NCBI GenBank assembly: GCA_029379385.1
Contig: CM055615.1
Span: 5,084,001-5,148,000, forward strand
Reading direction: 5' to 3'
Origin: Quillaja saponaria
Lineage: Eukaryota > Streptophyta > Magnoliopsida > Fabales > Quillajaceae
DNA length: 64,000 bases
Below the pieces are notes generated by a model. The model saw only the letters and a program-made list of their open reading frames with translations. It made no database searches and was not told where the DNA came from. This document shows positions 23,001 to 33,348 of this stretch, in pieces. Within the stretch, counting starts at the first letter, position 1, and each line of letters opens with the position of its first letter. A program made the position numbers and the translations under genes.

Positions 23001-23727
23001 ATTTGAATTGTAGCTGAAATCCTTAACCATACTTATGAAATGAAATTGAAAAGTGAGAATAATAATAGGTATATTTATTTATTCAAATATCTGGCACAAT
23101 AATAACCCCAACTTTTCCCATTTATCATTACTACAACACAAGCTTCCACAAATGATACAAAAATCTAAACATTAGTTTGGGAAAACATGAAAACATTTTA
23201 AACCCGAGCAAAGAAATTTCTTCAAAATAGACTGGCATTCAAGAACCAACAAATATCATTAATCCCAAACCTATACCCAATCAATTCTTTCTTCTCAGCC
23301 ATAAACTCAAAGGCATAAAAAATAAAAACATAGATGATAGAGCCTATTAATAGAGAGTAACCATAAATTAAAGATTGAGCTTTTAAGCTATGGTTTACTT
23401 TGAGATTAGCGAATGATGGGTGTTCTACAACAACTGTGATTGCCTAGTTTTAGTTGGTGATTGATCTCTCAAACTTGGAGGTAGTAATGAAGGAAACTAG
23501 ATGACAGCAACTAGGTCTAACAGAGAGAGGTCAAGTTAAGACTTGGGAAAGGAGATGAATACAACGAAGAATGAAATTGGGTTCATCGTAATGTAGGTCA
23601 CTAGAATTAGGTTCGCAAGGAGGGAATTTTCAACTTTTTTCGAAATGGGGAAGTTTGGGAATTTTTCGAATTGGGAATTTTCTGAGAAGACAAGGGGGAG
23701 TGGAATCTCTTGTAATATGATTTTAAG

Positions 23728-24058
23728 GTACATTGCTGCCAACAACAAGTCCTGTCGAGTTTGATTAGTCCACTGCCAGCAAAAACATAAAAAAATTACT
23801 TCTTTTGCTGACAGAGAACTACTGTCAGCAAAAAAAGATATCCCTGTCCGTTGCATTTTTCACGTCAAATAGCACCAATTCAAAGGATTACTATTAACAG
23901 GTAAAGTATTATTGCTAATAGTTAATATTTTTTTCCTTTATTCAATATCGATTTTTAGCTGTCAATAATACTATATCTATTGTCATAGTAACAATTATTG
24001 CCGTTAGCATATTGCTGACAGAGTTTTTGCTGTTGACAGTAATGTAGTTTGTTGTAGA
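23728..24058. mobile_element. MITE of a GACAGC-rich family, copy A1
   Basis: The left end TACATTGCTGCCAACAACAA is inverted at the right end (complement reads CTACATTACTGTCAACAGC). The interior has many TTGCTGACAG/CTGTCAGC-like motifs in both orientations, as in subterminal repeats bound by CACTA-type transposases. It interrupts the RNase H end of a LINE. Relatives are at 32997-33330 and 49200-49525. Assignment to CACTA is tentative; no target duplication was found. Confidence 0.55.
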
Positions 24059-24061
24059 AAG

Positions 24062-24945
24062 AGAATTTCTTTTTCCAGAGCAATAAGAAGCCCTTACTTT
24101 AGAACTCAAATTTTAGCAAGAGTGACAGATCTAAAACATAACTTTTTGGAGAAATTAACAATCCAATTTCCATGTTCATCTCTAATAACTCCACAACTTC
24201 AATTTGGCTAAGATTCCTAAAAGAATAGCCATATATGTTAAGCTTGCACTACCTTCTTTTAGGAGTTTTCTAAGAAATTTTTGACATGACATGATTCTGT
24301 TTAGGTGCTATATCAGCAATAATGTAAAAATATTCAGTAGCTTCGTTGATGGAATGATATCAAATGGGGAATGAAAGGCTTTTTTTCAAAGATGAAATTG
24401 CTCATACATAACCAAATTTAGTAACAAATATAAGTAAAGACATAGCACCAAGAGATGTTTTGGGTAGAAGGGAAAGAAGCATGGGTAAGAAACATTAATT
24501 TTGCATTTCAAATTCATTCAAGTCAAACACATGTTAGAACTATTACAGAAGTTTGGGTTTAAACTAGAGAAAAAAAAATTCCAAATACAGTTAGTGACAG
24601 TGAAGTCCTTTAAAATATGTAGCATTGTTTCCTCTTCAGAAGACAGAGAAGGACAAAAAGAATCATTATAGATTTTTCTTTGAGAGAAAGCTTTCCTACT
24701 GGGGATATAATTAAGAATGTATAGCCAAGTAAATAATTTTTCGCTAGGATGATATTTAGACTTTTATAACCAGTTCTAATCAGGTGAAAGATTAACATTT
24801 TCATATTTGGTAAGGTCATAAGCATCAAAGGTAAAGAAGCAGTCATTGCTCGAGAGTCTCCAACAAAGTTTGTTTATGAAATGACTATTAGAGGAATGAG
24901 GGGTAGCTTTGATAACTTTTAAAATAAGGAAATAAAACAAAGGTT
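24062..24945 (-). mobile_element. LINE 3' part (RNase H and zf-RVT region), copy A
   Basis: The minus strand reads TWLYILNYIPSRKAFSQRK and then SFCPSLSSEEETMLHIL, the zf-RVT pattern found after the reverse transcriptase of plant L1-type LINEs. Downstream it reads KLNIYGYSFRN, which resembles the KLNxDGS start of a LINE RNase H domain. Stops and shifts are frequent. The element continues to the right of the LTR element at 30951. The same sequence is in copy B at about 49530-50413. Confidence 0.75.
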
Positions 24946-26670
24946 ACTGTAAACACGGATTTCGAGCCTGTAAAATAAATGATATGAAACGTGTACAAAA
25001 TAAAATTTGTATTAATTTGTAAAAGTAGATGTAGTACTATCACTGAATTTTTATATTCTTTATGAAAGAATAAAATTCCTCTGATTCTATCTCCTTAGAA
25101 ATTTTTTTGGGAGTACTTGATAGCTTGATCTCGAATGAAATTATGTTAATTCTTCAAAACAACAATTTAGATTATCGTTAAGAATGTAGTTGATGAATTC
25201 TCAAAGGCATGTGGCTAGATCGTGAGAATCAAATGATTGATGCCAGATTCGATTGTACAAAGAACAGTCTTTGACTTGTTGCTCTTATGAAATCACCAGC
25301 TAATTTGGCTTGATCTCGAACAAGTTGATTTTGATCATGAATTGGATTTAAATCTCTAGACAGGGGAAAAACTTTTAGCATGGTCCTGGGACTTAGAGCT
25401 TTGATGCTTCTCTTTTTTCCTCTTGTTCCCTTTTTCCAAATGGTGAGTAAGCCTTCTATTTATAAAGTTTTGAGAAAAGTTAAATGTCACATGGAAAAAT
25501 CTTATTGGATGAAACGGTCATGCCTTTATTTGAGAATGTCATAATTAAGAAGTGGTGAGATTTTGTTGGCCACGAATTGTGTTCAACATAATTGACATGT
25601 AACTTATTTTAACACATGTGGTATCTTGTTATTTGTTCATTTAAATCCACATGTTATGTTTTTCATTAGTCATCATTATTGCACATGAGAATTTCGGTGT
25701 GATGCATGACACTTTGTAATTTATAGTTTTGATGCCTTGTAGGTGTCACGTAGAAATTTATTATAAGCACAAAATTATTTATTCTACAAATGTCCCCTTG
25801 AGAATTGTTTACGTACATGATTTAGTGGTGTAGTAAATGGATGAGTCTCAACTTTTTTTTTTCTTTCACGTCATTTATTTTTATGATCCAAGCCTGGCAT
25901 TATCTTGCTTCAATTTTGCCTTGCATGCATTTATCACAAGTCTTCACCCATACATGTAATCATATGTTTCTTCAACATTTGAAGTGGTTTAAATGAGCAT
26001 AAATAGGCTTAGACTTGTCATCCATTGAGCCCGCAAAATCAGACTTAATAGAAAAAATAAATAAACCTAAGAATTGCATAAATCATGGGTTTGCTAATAA
26101 ACTATTCATTCTGGGGCACAAGTTTACTTTGTTTTAGGTTTTCCTTTTTCTTTTGGTAAGTATTTTTAAGTTTTCTTTCAACCCTCTATATGTATGCTTT
26201 TGGCTAGTGGAGCTCTCTTGTCCTTTTTTCTTTTGTGGCACATCCAAGATGAGAAAGAGGCTAACCATACCAACATTCAATAACATTTTAGGTTTTATTT
26301 CATCATTTTAATTAATGCTCACAAAACCTTGGTTCCATTTTATATTCACTGCTTCAATACAACTACAAGATTGAGGTGAAGGCTGTGACATGTACGTACA
26401 AGAAATGAAGTAAGTATTTTTTTTTTTTTTTTTCAAGATCTTAAATCACGAGGCAATAGGTAATTCTTTGCACCATACCACTAGGATTATTGTACACATA
26501 CGGAGAATGATCTTTTTTATTTTATTTTTATTTATTTATTTATTATTATTATCTTTTTTATAGCTTCAAAGCATATTACATCTTGAAAAGCCAATTATGC
26601 ATATTACATATTGAACAACCAATTATGCCCTTAGAGCCGTAGATTTTTCATCTACTGAAGATATCATAGA

Positions 26671-27290
26671 GCCATCCTTGGCAAGTTCCAATTTTGTATT
26701 TTCAGCCACGACCTTGAGCTCACTGTCTATGGCATGCTCTTTGTCATTCTTGGCTTTGACTCGCCATCGCTATCTTTATAATCTGTTCTGATAACGAAAC
26801 AGAATATAGACGCGTCCTTGGTTGGTTCTAGATTTGTATTTTCGTCCATGACCTTGAGCTTACTATCTATGGTATGCTCTTGGTTAGTTCGGCATATGCA
26901 CTTTAGTCCCTGGCCTTGGAATAATTATCATTATCTTTGTGATCTGCTCTGCTAATTAAAGAAAACATAAACGCATCCTTGGCTAGTTTAAGATTTGCAT
27001 ACATGTCCATCCCCTTGAGCTCACTGTCTACGGCACACTCTTAGTCAATTCGTAATATACACTTCTGTCCTTCGCCTTATACTCATCATTATTATATTTC
27101 CGATCTACTCTGCAATTGAAGAAACAATAGATGCGTCCTTGGCTGGTCTACGATTTGCATCTCTATCCATGGAGTTAAGCTTACTATTTGTGGCATGCTC
27201 TTGGTTAGTTCGGGATATGAACTTCTATCCTTGTCCTTGGATTCACCGTCACTATATTTAAATACGATTTTGAAGGCAACTAACTTCAAG
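26671..27290 (-). repeat. About 160-bp tandem repeat, four units, coding-like on minus strand
   Basis: Units start near 26675, 26815, 26976 and 27136 (spacing 140, 161, 160). The minus strand of a unit encodes a hydrophilic segment: HAIDSELKVVAENTKLELAK is readable, with DSDGES in the adjoining part. The last unit ends AKDGSMISSVDEKSTALRA and a stop. Spacing of about 53 codons suggests a former tandem-repeat protein, now frameshifted. Copy B has the same array at about 52230-52880. Whether it is an element gene or a captured host exon cannot be decided by eye. Confidence 0.6.
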
Positions 27291-27564
27291 AAAGCATTAT
27301 GCATAACAAAAATAACACTAACTTGTTTACTAACTACATCCTTTTTTCAATATAAATATAATAGAATGATATATATATATATATATGTTTACTCTATCTT
27401 GTCTCTTGTTTTTTCTTTATGTGACTGAATTTAGTAAACAACTAAGTTGCTTATGTACCCAAAAGGGAACAACTCTAAATGTAGTTCATGACACATATTT
27501 ATCTCAAGCCTTACATGGTTTATATTCATGTTGACAAAGAGTAGAAATTTTTATTTTTTTTTTC

Positions 27565-28445
27565 AAAGCAGTTTTAGTTCATGCCAAAAAATGTTTGAGA
27601 ATTTGAGGTAGTTTGATGTCGTGCCAAGGAACCTTGAAATTTTGATGTAGTTTTACTTCATGCTAAGGAATTTTGAAGCCTTGGAGGCAGTTTTACTTTG
27701 TACTAAAAACTCTTGAAGTTTTGAAATAGTTTCATTTCTTAATAATAAACTTTGAAGCTTTGGAAGCAGTTTCGTTTCTTGCATATGAACTTTGAAGATT
27801 TGGATTGGTTTCACTTCTTACTAAGGAACTTTGAAGATTTGGAGTAAGTTCAGTTGGTGATAAGGCTGTTTGAATATTTGGTGCGGTTTCATTTCATGCT
27901 AAGGAAGTTTGAAGATTTAGAGCAGTTTCAGTTCGTGCTGTGGAAACTTGAAGTTTTGGAGTGGTTTCAGTTCATGCTGAGGAATTTTGAAGTTTTGAAG
28001 CTATTTTATTTTATGCTGAGGAAACTTAAAGTTTTGGAGTAGTTTCAGTTCGTGTTAAGGAATCTTATTGAAGTTTTGGAGAAGTTTCTATTCATGCTGA
28101 GGAAACTTGAAGTTTTGAAGCAATTTCAGTTTCTGCTGAAGAATTTTAAAGTTGTGGTGTAGTTTTATTTTGTGTTGAGGAAACTTGAAGTTTTGGAACA
28201 ATTGCAGTTCATGTTGAGGAATCTTGAACTTTTGGAGCAGTTTTATTTCTTGCTGAGTAATTTTGAAGTTTTGAAGCAGTTTTAGTTCGTGTTAAGGAAT
28301 ATGAAGTTTTGGAGTAGTTTCATTTCATGCTGAGGAATCTTCATGTTTTGAAGTAGATTCATTTCATGCCAAGGAATTTTGAAGCTTTGGAGATAGTTTA
28401 ATCTCTCGATGATGAATTTTTTTTTTTGAGGCAGTTTAAACTTGT
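27565..28445. repeat. 39-bp minisatellite, about 20 units, copy A
   Basis: The unit resembles TTGAAGTTTTGGAGCAG followed by TTTCAGTTCGTGCTGAGGAA. Most units are 38-41 bp, so some stretches keep a 13-residue periodic open frame (for example 27854-28042 on the plus strand). The same array occurs in copy B at about 53150-53925. It lies within the Gypsy-type element. Confidence 0.88.
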
Positions 28446-28665
28446 GCAGATGAAGTTTTATTTAGGTGTTCCATTTTGAAAACTATTGACAGTTTAGACT
28501 CATATCTAGGAGTGTTGGTCATATTTGAGTCAATGATTTTTCAAATTATGGGAAACAAACAAACTTGTTTCGTTGCCCCTTCATTTACTTTTGTACTCTC
28601 TATAATTTTTCACTTTTTTCATTGATCGAGCACGAAAGGTTTGTAATTTCCATGGCTCGCTATGC

Positions 28666-29601
28666 TTAGCTCCATGTCATGTGCTTGGGTTGCAAGCTCT
28701 TAAAATATTGAAGTCTTAATTCCTTTAAGAATGTATAAAAGCTCCCATGCATGCCTTGAGTGCACATTTCAATTGGAGAGATATCTGATACTCGCTCTTT
28801 GCAATCTAAGCTTAGTGCTATCCATCGGTTGATGTAGTCAATTACAGACTCATCTCTCCGTTGTCTTGTGTTGGTGAGCTTTATCAAGGTGACCATACGT
28901 CTAATACTATAGAACCGGTTGAGAAAATCCTTTCCAAGTTACTCCTACTTGTTATTTGATTCATGCTCTAACTTAGTGTACCAATAGAATGTCGTTTCTC
29001 TCAGGGACCGAACAAATTGCTTGACAAGAAGATCTCTCAAGTCCCTATCATTTTCATAAGTCTTAACAAAATGTGCAACGTGTTTTTTAGGGCATCCATT
29101 TCCATCAAACTAGTTAAACTTTGGAGGTTGTTACCTAAGAGGTATTTTCATGTTATTAATTTGTTTCGTGTATAACTTTGAATACAAAAGCAAATATTGT
29201 GAACATCCTCTGTATTGTGCTCAATTAGTGTTAATGCTCATGTCTTTCAATTGTTGTATCAAGAGCATCACAATGGAAGTAGAAATTTGTTAAGAAAAGT
29301 CAAGTTCTTTTTTCTTTTATCCTTTGTCCATGACGATGATATTTGAAGTTGAACCAGGAATGAAAGTTGGTTGTTGAGTTAGCTCAACACTATTTTGCAT
29401 CTCCAACTTGTTCATGAGATTAGAAATCTCCAAATCTTTGTCTTCAAGAGTTTTGGTGAGGAGAAAGATCATCTTTTCCAATTCAAATGCTTTATCTTTT
29501 ACAATGAAAGTTTCAATCACCATGATTGACATGACATCAATACATGAGATCATATCTATTGTGGAAGACATGAACAAGATATTCAAACTTGTATGCAACA
29601 C
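28666..29601 (-). pseudogene. Ty3/Gypsy gag relic, copy A
   Basis: The upstream frame (29317-29601) contains LTKTLEDKDLEISNLMNKLE, a coiled-coil-like gag N-terminal segment. The downstream frame (28666-28896) reads TRQRRDESVIDYINRW and IEMCTQGMHG, the retrotransposon gag domain pattern of plant Gypsy elements. The intervening part is broken. Copy B has the same at about 54240-55144. Confidence 0.82.
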
Positions 29602-30016
29602 TTCAAAGATAGTAGAAATATGAGAATCTGCCTTAGAGCATGGAGTGTTGGCCCTGGATAATTTGAAATTCTCTAAGAAAGATGAATCTCCATTGTTGAC
29701 AGTGGGGTTTGCTTTTCCAATGGCAAGGATATCAGAGATGATGAAAGATCAAGCCCTAACTTGATTTATAGATTGAAGAAGTTGTTGATTGATGGACTTG
29801 GACCGTTTTTGTATGATCAGTCTATTGTATTACATCTTGTTGGTGGAATTAACATCAATGGCAAAGGAAATGAAAATTTTGGTAGTATCACCAATGTTGT
29901 TGTCGGCATGATCTTTCATGGTGGCTACGACAAGAACATGTGATGTTGATGTAGAGATTTTCTTGGAAGGAGAAAGAGATGAGAGGCAAAGTTGTCCCCA
30001 TTGAGCATGTCAAATT

Positions 30017-30950
30017 TGTAAGCACAGACCTAGAGTTTGTAAAATAAATGACAAGAAACAAGTACAAAATAAAATTCGTATTAATTTGTAAAAGTGAATG
30101 TGGTACAATCTCTGAGTTTTTATATTCTTTATGAATGAATAAAATCCCTCTGATTCGATCTCCTTAGAAATTTCTTCGATTTCGAGTGTTGATAACATGT
30201 TCTTGAATGAAATGAAGTTAATTCTTCAAATGACTATTGGGATTGTTGTTGAAGATGTAGTTGATAGATTCTCACGAGCACGTGACTTGATCGCGATAGT
30301 CAAATGCTTGAAGTCGAATTCGATTGAACAAAGAATAGTATTGGACTTGTTGTTCTTGTAAAAGCACCGACTGATTTAGGATGGATTGTTGGGGCTTCAT
30401 GGGCTTTAAGCTTGATCACGAAGTTGATTTTTTAGACTACAGCTCTTGGAGTTTGATCTCGAACAAGCTGACTTTGATCACGAACTGGATTTAAATGTCT
30501 AGGCTTTTTGCTTGTTTAGAGATGATCTCTTGATGAACGGTTGAATGTTAAGATCTTTAATGGCTAGGGAAAAACTCTTAGTAGGGTCCTAGGACTTGAG
30601 TTCTACAGAGCTCTGATGCTTCTGTTTCTTCCTCTTTTTCTCCCCTTTCCAAATGATGCGTGAGCCCTCCATTTGTAGAGTTTTGAGGAGAGCTCAAGGC
30701 CATATGGCAAAGTCTTATTGGATAAAATATGTCATGCCTTTATTTAAAAATATTTATTTTCTCTTTGTCATAATTTTAAACATAAGACATTTTGTGATTT
30801 GCTCATTTAATAACATATGTTATGTTTTCATTGGTCATCAGTATTATACACGAGTATTATGGTGTGATGCATTACACTTTATAATTTATAGTTTTGAAGC
30901 CTTATAGGTGCTACATGACAATTTATATAAGCACAATTATTTATTCTAAA
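30017..30950 (-). repeat. 5' LTR (element sense) of the Gypsy-type element, copy A
   Basis: It begins TGTAAGCACAGACC and ends near TTATTCTAAA (mutated TACA). It pairs with 24948-25788. In copy B the equivalent LTR (from 55523) is cut at about 56436 by a deletion. Confidence 0.82.
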
Positions 30951-31330
30951 TATATCTTGTCTATGTTCCAACCCTTAGGATTTCTGATTATTTGTTTGAC
31001 AAGAAGACAATTCTTACCAAAGTGTAGAGGTCCATGAATAACCCTCATACGATTCCCACAAGATAGCCAACAATCAAACCAAAGAGAAACACAATCACCT
31101 TTACCTATAATCCATATTTTCTCCTTACCGATAATTGTTTCATCAACTTTAATGCCTTTTTTGATAATAAAATTAATCGAAATTAGGTATGTTAGTTCTT
31201 TGCCATTTTTTCAACTCAGCAATTGACCCAAAAGTAGTCAGATTTTTTAAGAAACCACCAAGCAAGCTTAGAAATGAGAGCTAACTTTACAGATGGGGAC
31301 TCCTCTCTCTCAACTCGGTCACAAACATTA
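30951..31330 (-). mobile_element. LINE continuation on the far side of the Gypsy-type element
   Basis: The minus strand reads GDCVSLWFDCWLSCGNRM followed by IHGPLHFGKN, matching the GDG..(F/W)W.D.W..G.PL block that precedes zf-RVT in plant LINEs. This is upstream of the LINE part at 24062-24945 in element sense, so the Gypsy-type element split one LINE. This part is missing from copy B. Confidence 0.72.
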
Positions 31331-32996
31331 GTTAAAAAGAATAATTAATTCAACCGGGAAAATTTTAGTTCGACTACAAATAAGGATACAAAATGGACTT
31401 TTAATTATAGAATTGATAAATATTACGAGTTCAGACAAAACAACATATACTGAATTTTGAAGTGTACGACATGTAGGCCCACTATTTTTGTAGTCGCAGC
31501 AGTACACTTGTCAAGCAGGATCTCTCAATAAATGTCCTGCGTGGTTTGATTCTGTGCATGGTGCCGAAGATGCCACGTTCACTCAATATGACCGATTATA
31601 AGTCAGTCCATTAAGGACTCTTGTTTCTTCGATGTTTCAACCAACTTATACTATGAACTTTCTTATTAAACCAAAAGAAAAGCCTTCCACTCTGACCTGG
31701 TCTTCTATCTAAATTATATAAGATGCAAAGATGTTGAAATCCTGAAGCCGTCTCTTTAAAAATTGTCAATAACTATGTTACACTTTAGACTAAAAAATTA
31801 TTTTTACAGTACAATTGTATATAGGGATCCCCTTTGCGTAACTAAAAACAAAAAAATTATATTATTTTTTTATTATATAATTAATAAATCTAATGAGTTT
31901 CTTATAACAAAACAAACAACGTGGCTTGACATATAACATACTAGTCTTAAGTTGTACGACACGTAGGCCCACTATTTTTGTATTTATAGCAGTACACTAC
32001 CAAGCAGGAGCTTTCAACAATGTCGTGCGTGGTTTGATTCTTATGCATGGACCATGGTGGCGAAGAAAACATCCAAAACAAAGCTTTGTTTTGTCGATTA
32101 GCTAAAAAATCAAGTGAGAGTGCGAGTAGGAAAATTTTTAATTTTAAAAGTTTTCCCAAAATTATTTATTCACATTTTTTCCCTTAGTTTCTCGAAATTA
32201 ATTTTAGAATTATTTAATTTCTGTGAGAATTTTAACAAACTCAAAGGTCGCTCAATTCAGCTCTCGGTTGCTTAGCTAGCTTAGCATGAAATTTAAGTTT
32301 ATTTCTATAACTTTTAAGTTCTAATAATTAAATTTATCTCATCTTAATAAGTTTTCTAAAAATCACCTTTAAAACTATTCTTACCCATTAATGCACTGAA
32401 AGGCAATGTCCTGTTAAGAGACACTAAAAGGACTAGAGAGTGTAAACATATAGTTCTAGTGACTAGAAGTGTTTATGGTCTAAGGTGGATTGGTTTGAAG
32501 AATAGAGAGTGTAAACATATAGTTCTAGTGACTAGGAGTGTTTATGGTCCCAGGTGGATTTGTTTAAAGATTATTCTTTAATCAATCAAATCTAATCAAT
32601 TGAATTACTTATTAAAAAAAAAAAAATCAAATCTAATCAGTTTGAACTGGTTTTGTTAATCCAAACCGATTCATACTAATCCAGCTTGGAATGATCAATC
32701 CTATCCCATCTATGAATCTTGGATTGGATTGGATTGGATTTGGTTGATCAGGTTAGGTCTTTACTTATGCCTAATAATTTGCAAACTCAATTGTTTAAAA
32801 ATTATAAGTAACCTGTGACAACCTAATTCAAATAATTTCAACTTTATAAACTATAACAAATTAGATTTCACTTATTCTAGGCCCTATTACTATTTAATAT
32901 TGAAAGCTAATTAATGACTAGTTATTAGTTGGGACAATATGAATATTTTATCATGAGTGATAGGTAAAGAGAAGTTTATTTTGAGAGATATCACAA
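31331..32996. other. Non-coding stretch with short repeats
   Basis: Two TGTACGACA(C/T)GTAGG units lie at 31463-31551 and 31953-32040, about 490 bp apart. A 69-bp duplication occupies 32435-32572. TGGAT repeats lie near 32712-32740 in sequence rich in TAATCCAA-like motifs. No gene is visible. The stretch is absent from copy B. Confidence 0.6.
32435..32572. repeat. 69-bp tandem duplication
   Basis: Two units begin AGAGAGTGTAAACATATAGT at 32435 and 32504. They differ at a handful of positions, so the duplication is fairly recent. Confidence 0.85.
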
Positions 32997-33330
32997 CCAA
33001 AAAACTGCTTTAAAGCCAATAGCTTATTGCTGACAGCGACTTGCTGTCGATAATACACTATCAGCATTAACAGTTATTGCCAACAACAAATAAAGTATTA
33101 GCAACAGCAAATACACTCTCGGTACTAGGCAAAATAAAAAAATTCCTCTCTAAAATAACAATTACCTTGTCAGTAATCCAATAAATTGGCGTTATTTGGT
33201 GCAAAATTAGTACCAACAACATTTATATTTTTGCCGACAGTATTTGTAGTCGATAATATATTAAAAAAATTGTGGTTTCTTTCTACAGTGTTCTTCTACT
33301 ATCGATAGTATTCTATTGTCAACTGTAATG
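32997..33330. mobile_element. MITE of the GACAGC-rich family, second member
   Basis: It contains TTGCTGACAGCGACTTGCTG near the left end, and a core (GGCGTTATTTGGTGC, near 33190) that is the complement of the core in 23728-24058 (AAATAGCACCAATT). It is therefore the same family in opposite orientation. The right end is ATTGTCAACTGTAATG. A partial third piece lies at 35094-35190 with GACAGCAAACTG and TTACTGTCGG. Confidence 0.5.
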
Positions 33331-33348
33331 CCCCAAATGCAATCACAC

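Larger units (their letters stand above)
22003..30876. repeat. Segmental duplication copy A, block 2
   Basis: This block aligns collinearly with 47436-56436. It contains, in the same order in both copies, a membrane-protein relic, a GACAGC-type MITE, a LINE 3' part and a Gypsy-type element with two tandem-repeat arrays. Shared nested insertions show they were in place before the duplication. Confidence 0.9.
24948..30950 (-). mobile_element. Gypsy-type LTR element with gag only (LARD-like), copy A
   Basis: The LTRs are 24948-25788 (841 bp, with a ~95-bp internal deletion) and 30017-30950. The left LTR runs TGTAAACACGG to TTCTACA. Beside it, AATGTCCCCTTGAG is the complement of a polypurine tract, so the element reads on the minus strand. 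A Gypsy gag relic (28666-29601) is the only retroviral domain; no protease, RT or integrase is visible in the 4.2-kb internal region. It instead holds a 39-bp array and a ~160-bp coding-like array. It sits inside a LINE, and copy B carries the same insertion. Confidence 0.85.

Noticed and set aside
27565..28445. Regular repeats considered as a CRISPR array
   Set aside because: Units are head-to-tail without unique spacers, and the DNA is plant nuclear; it is a minisatellite.
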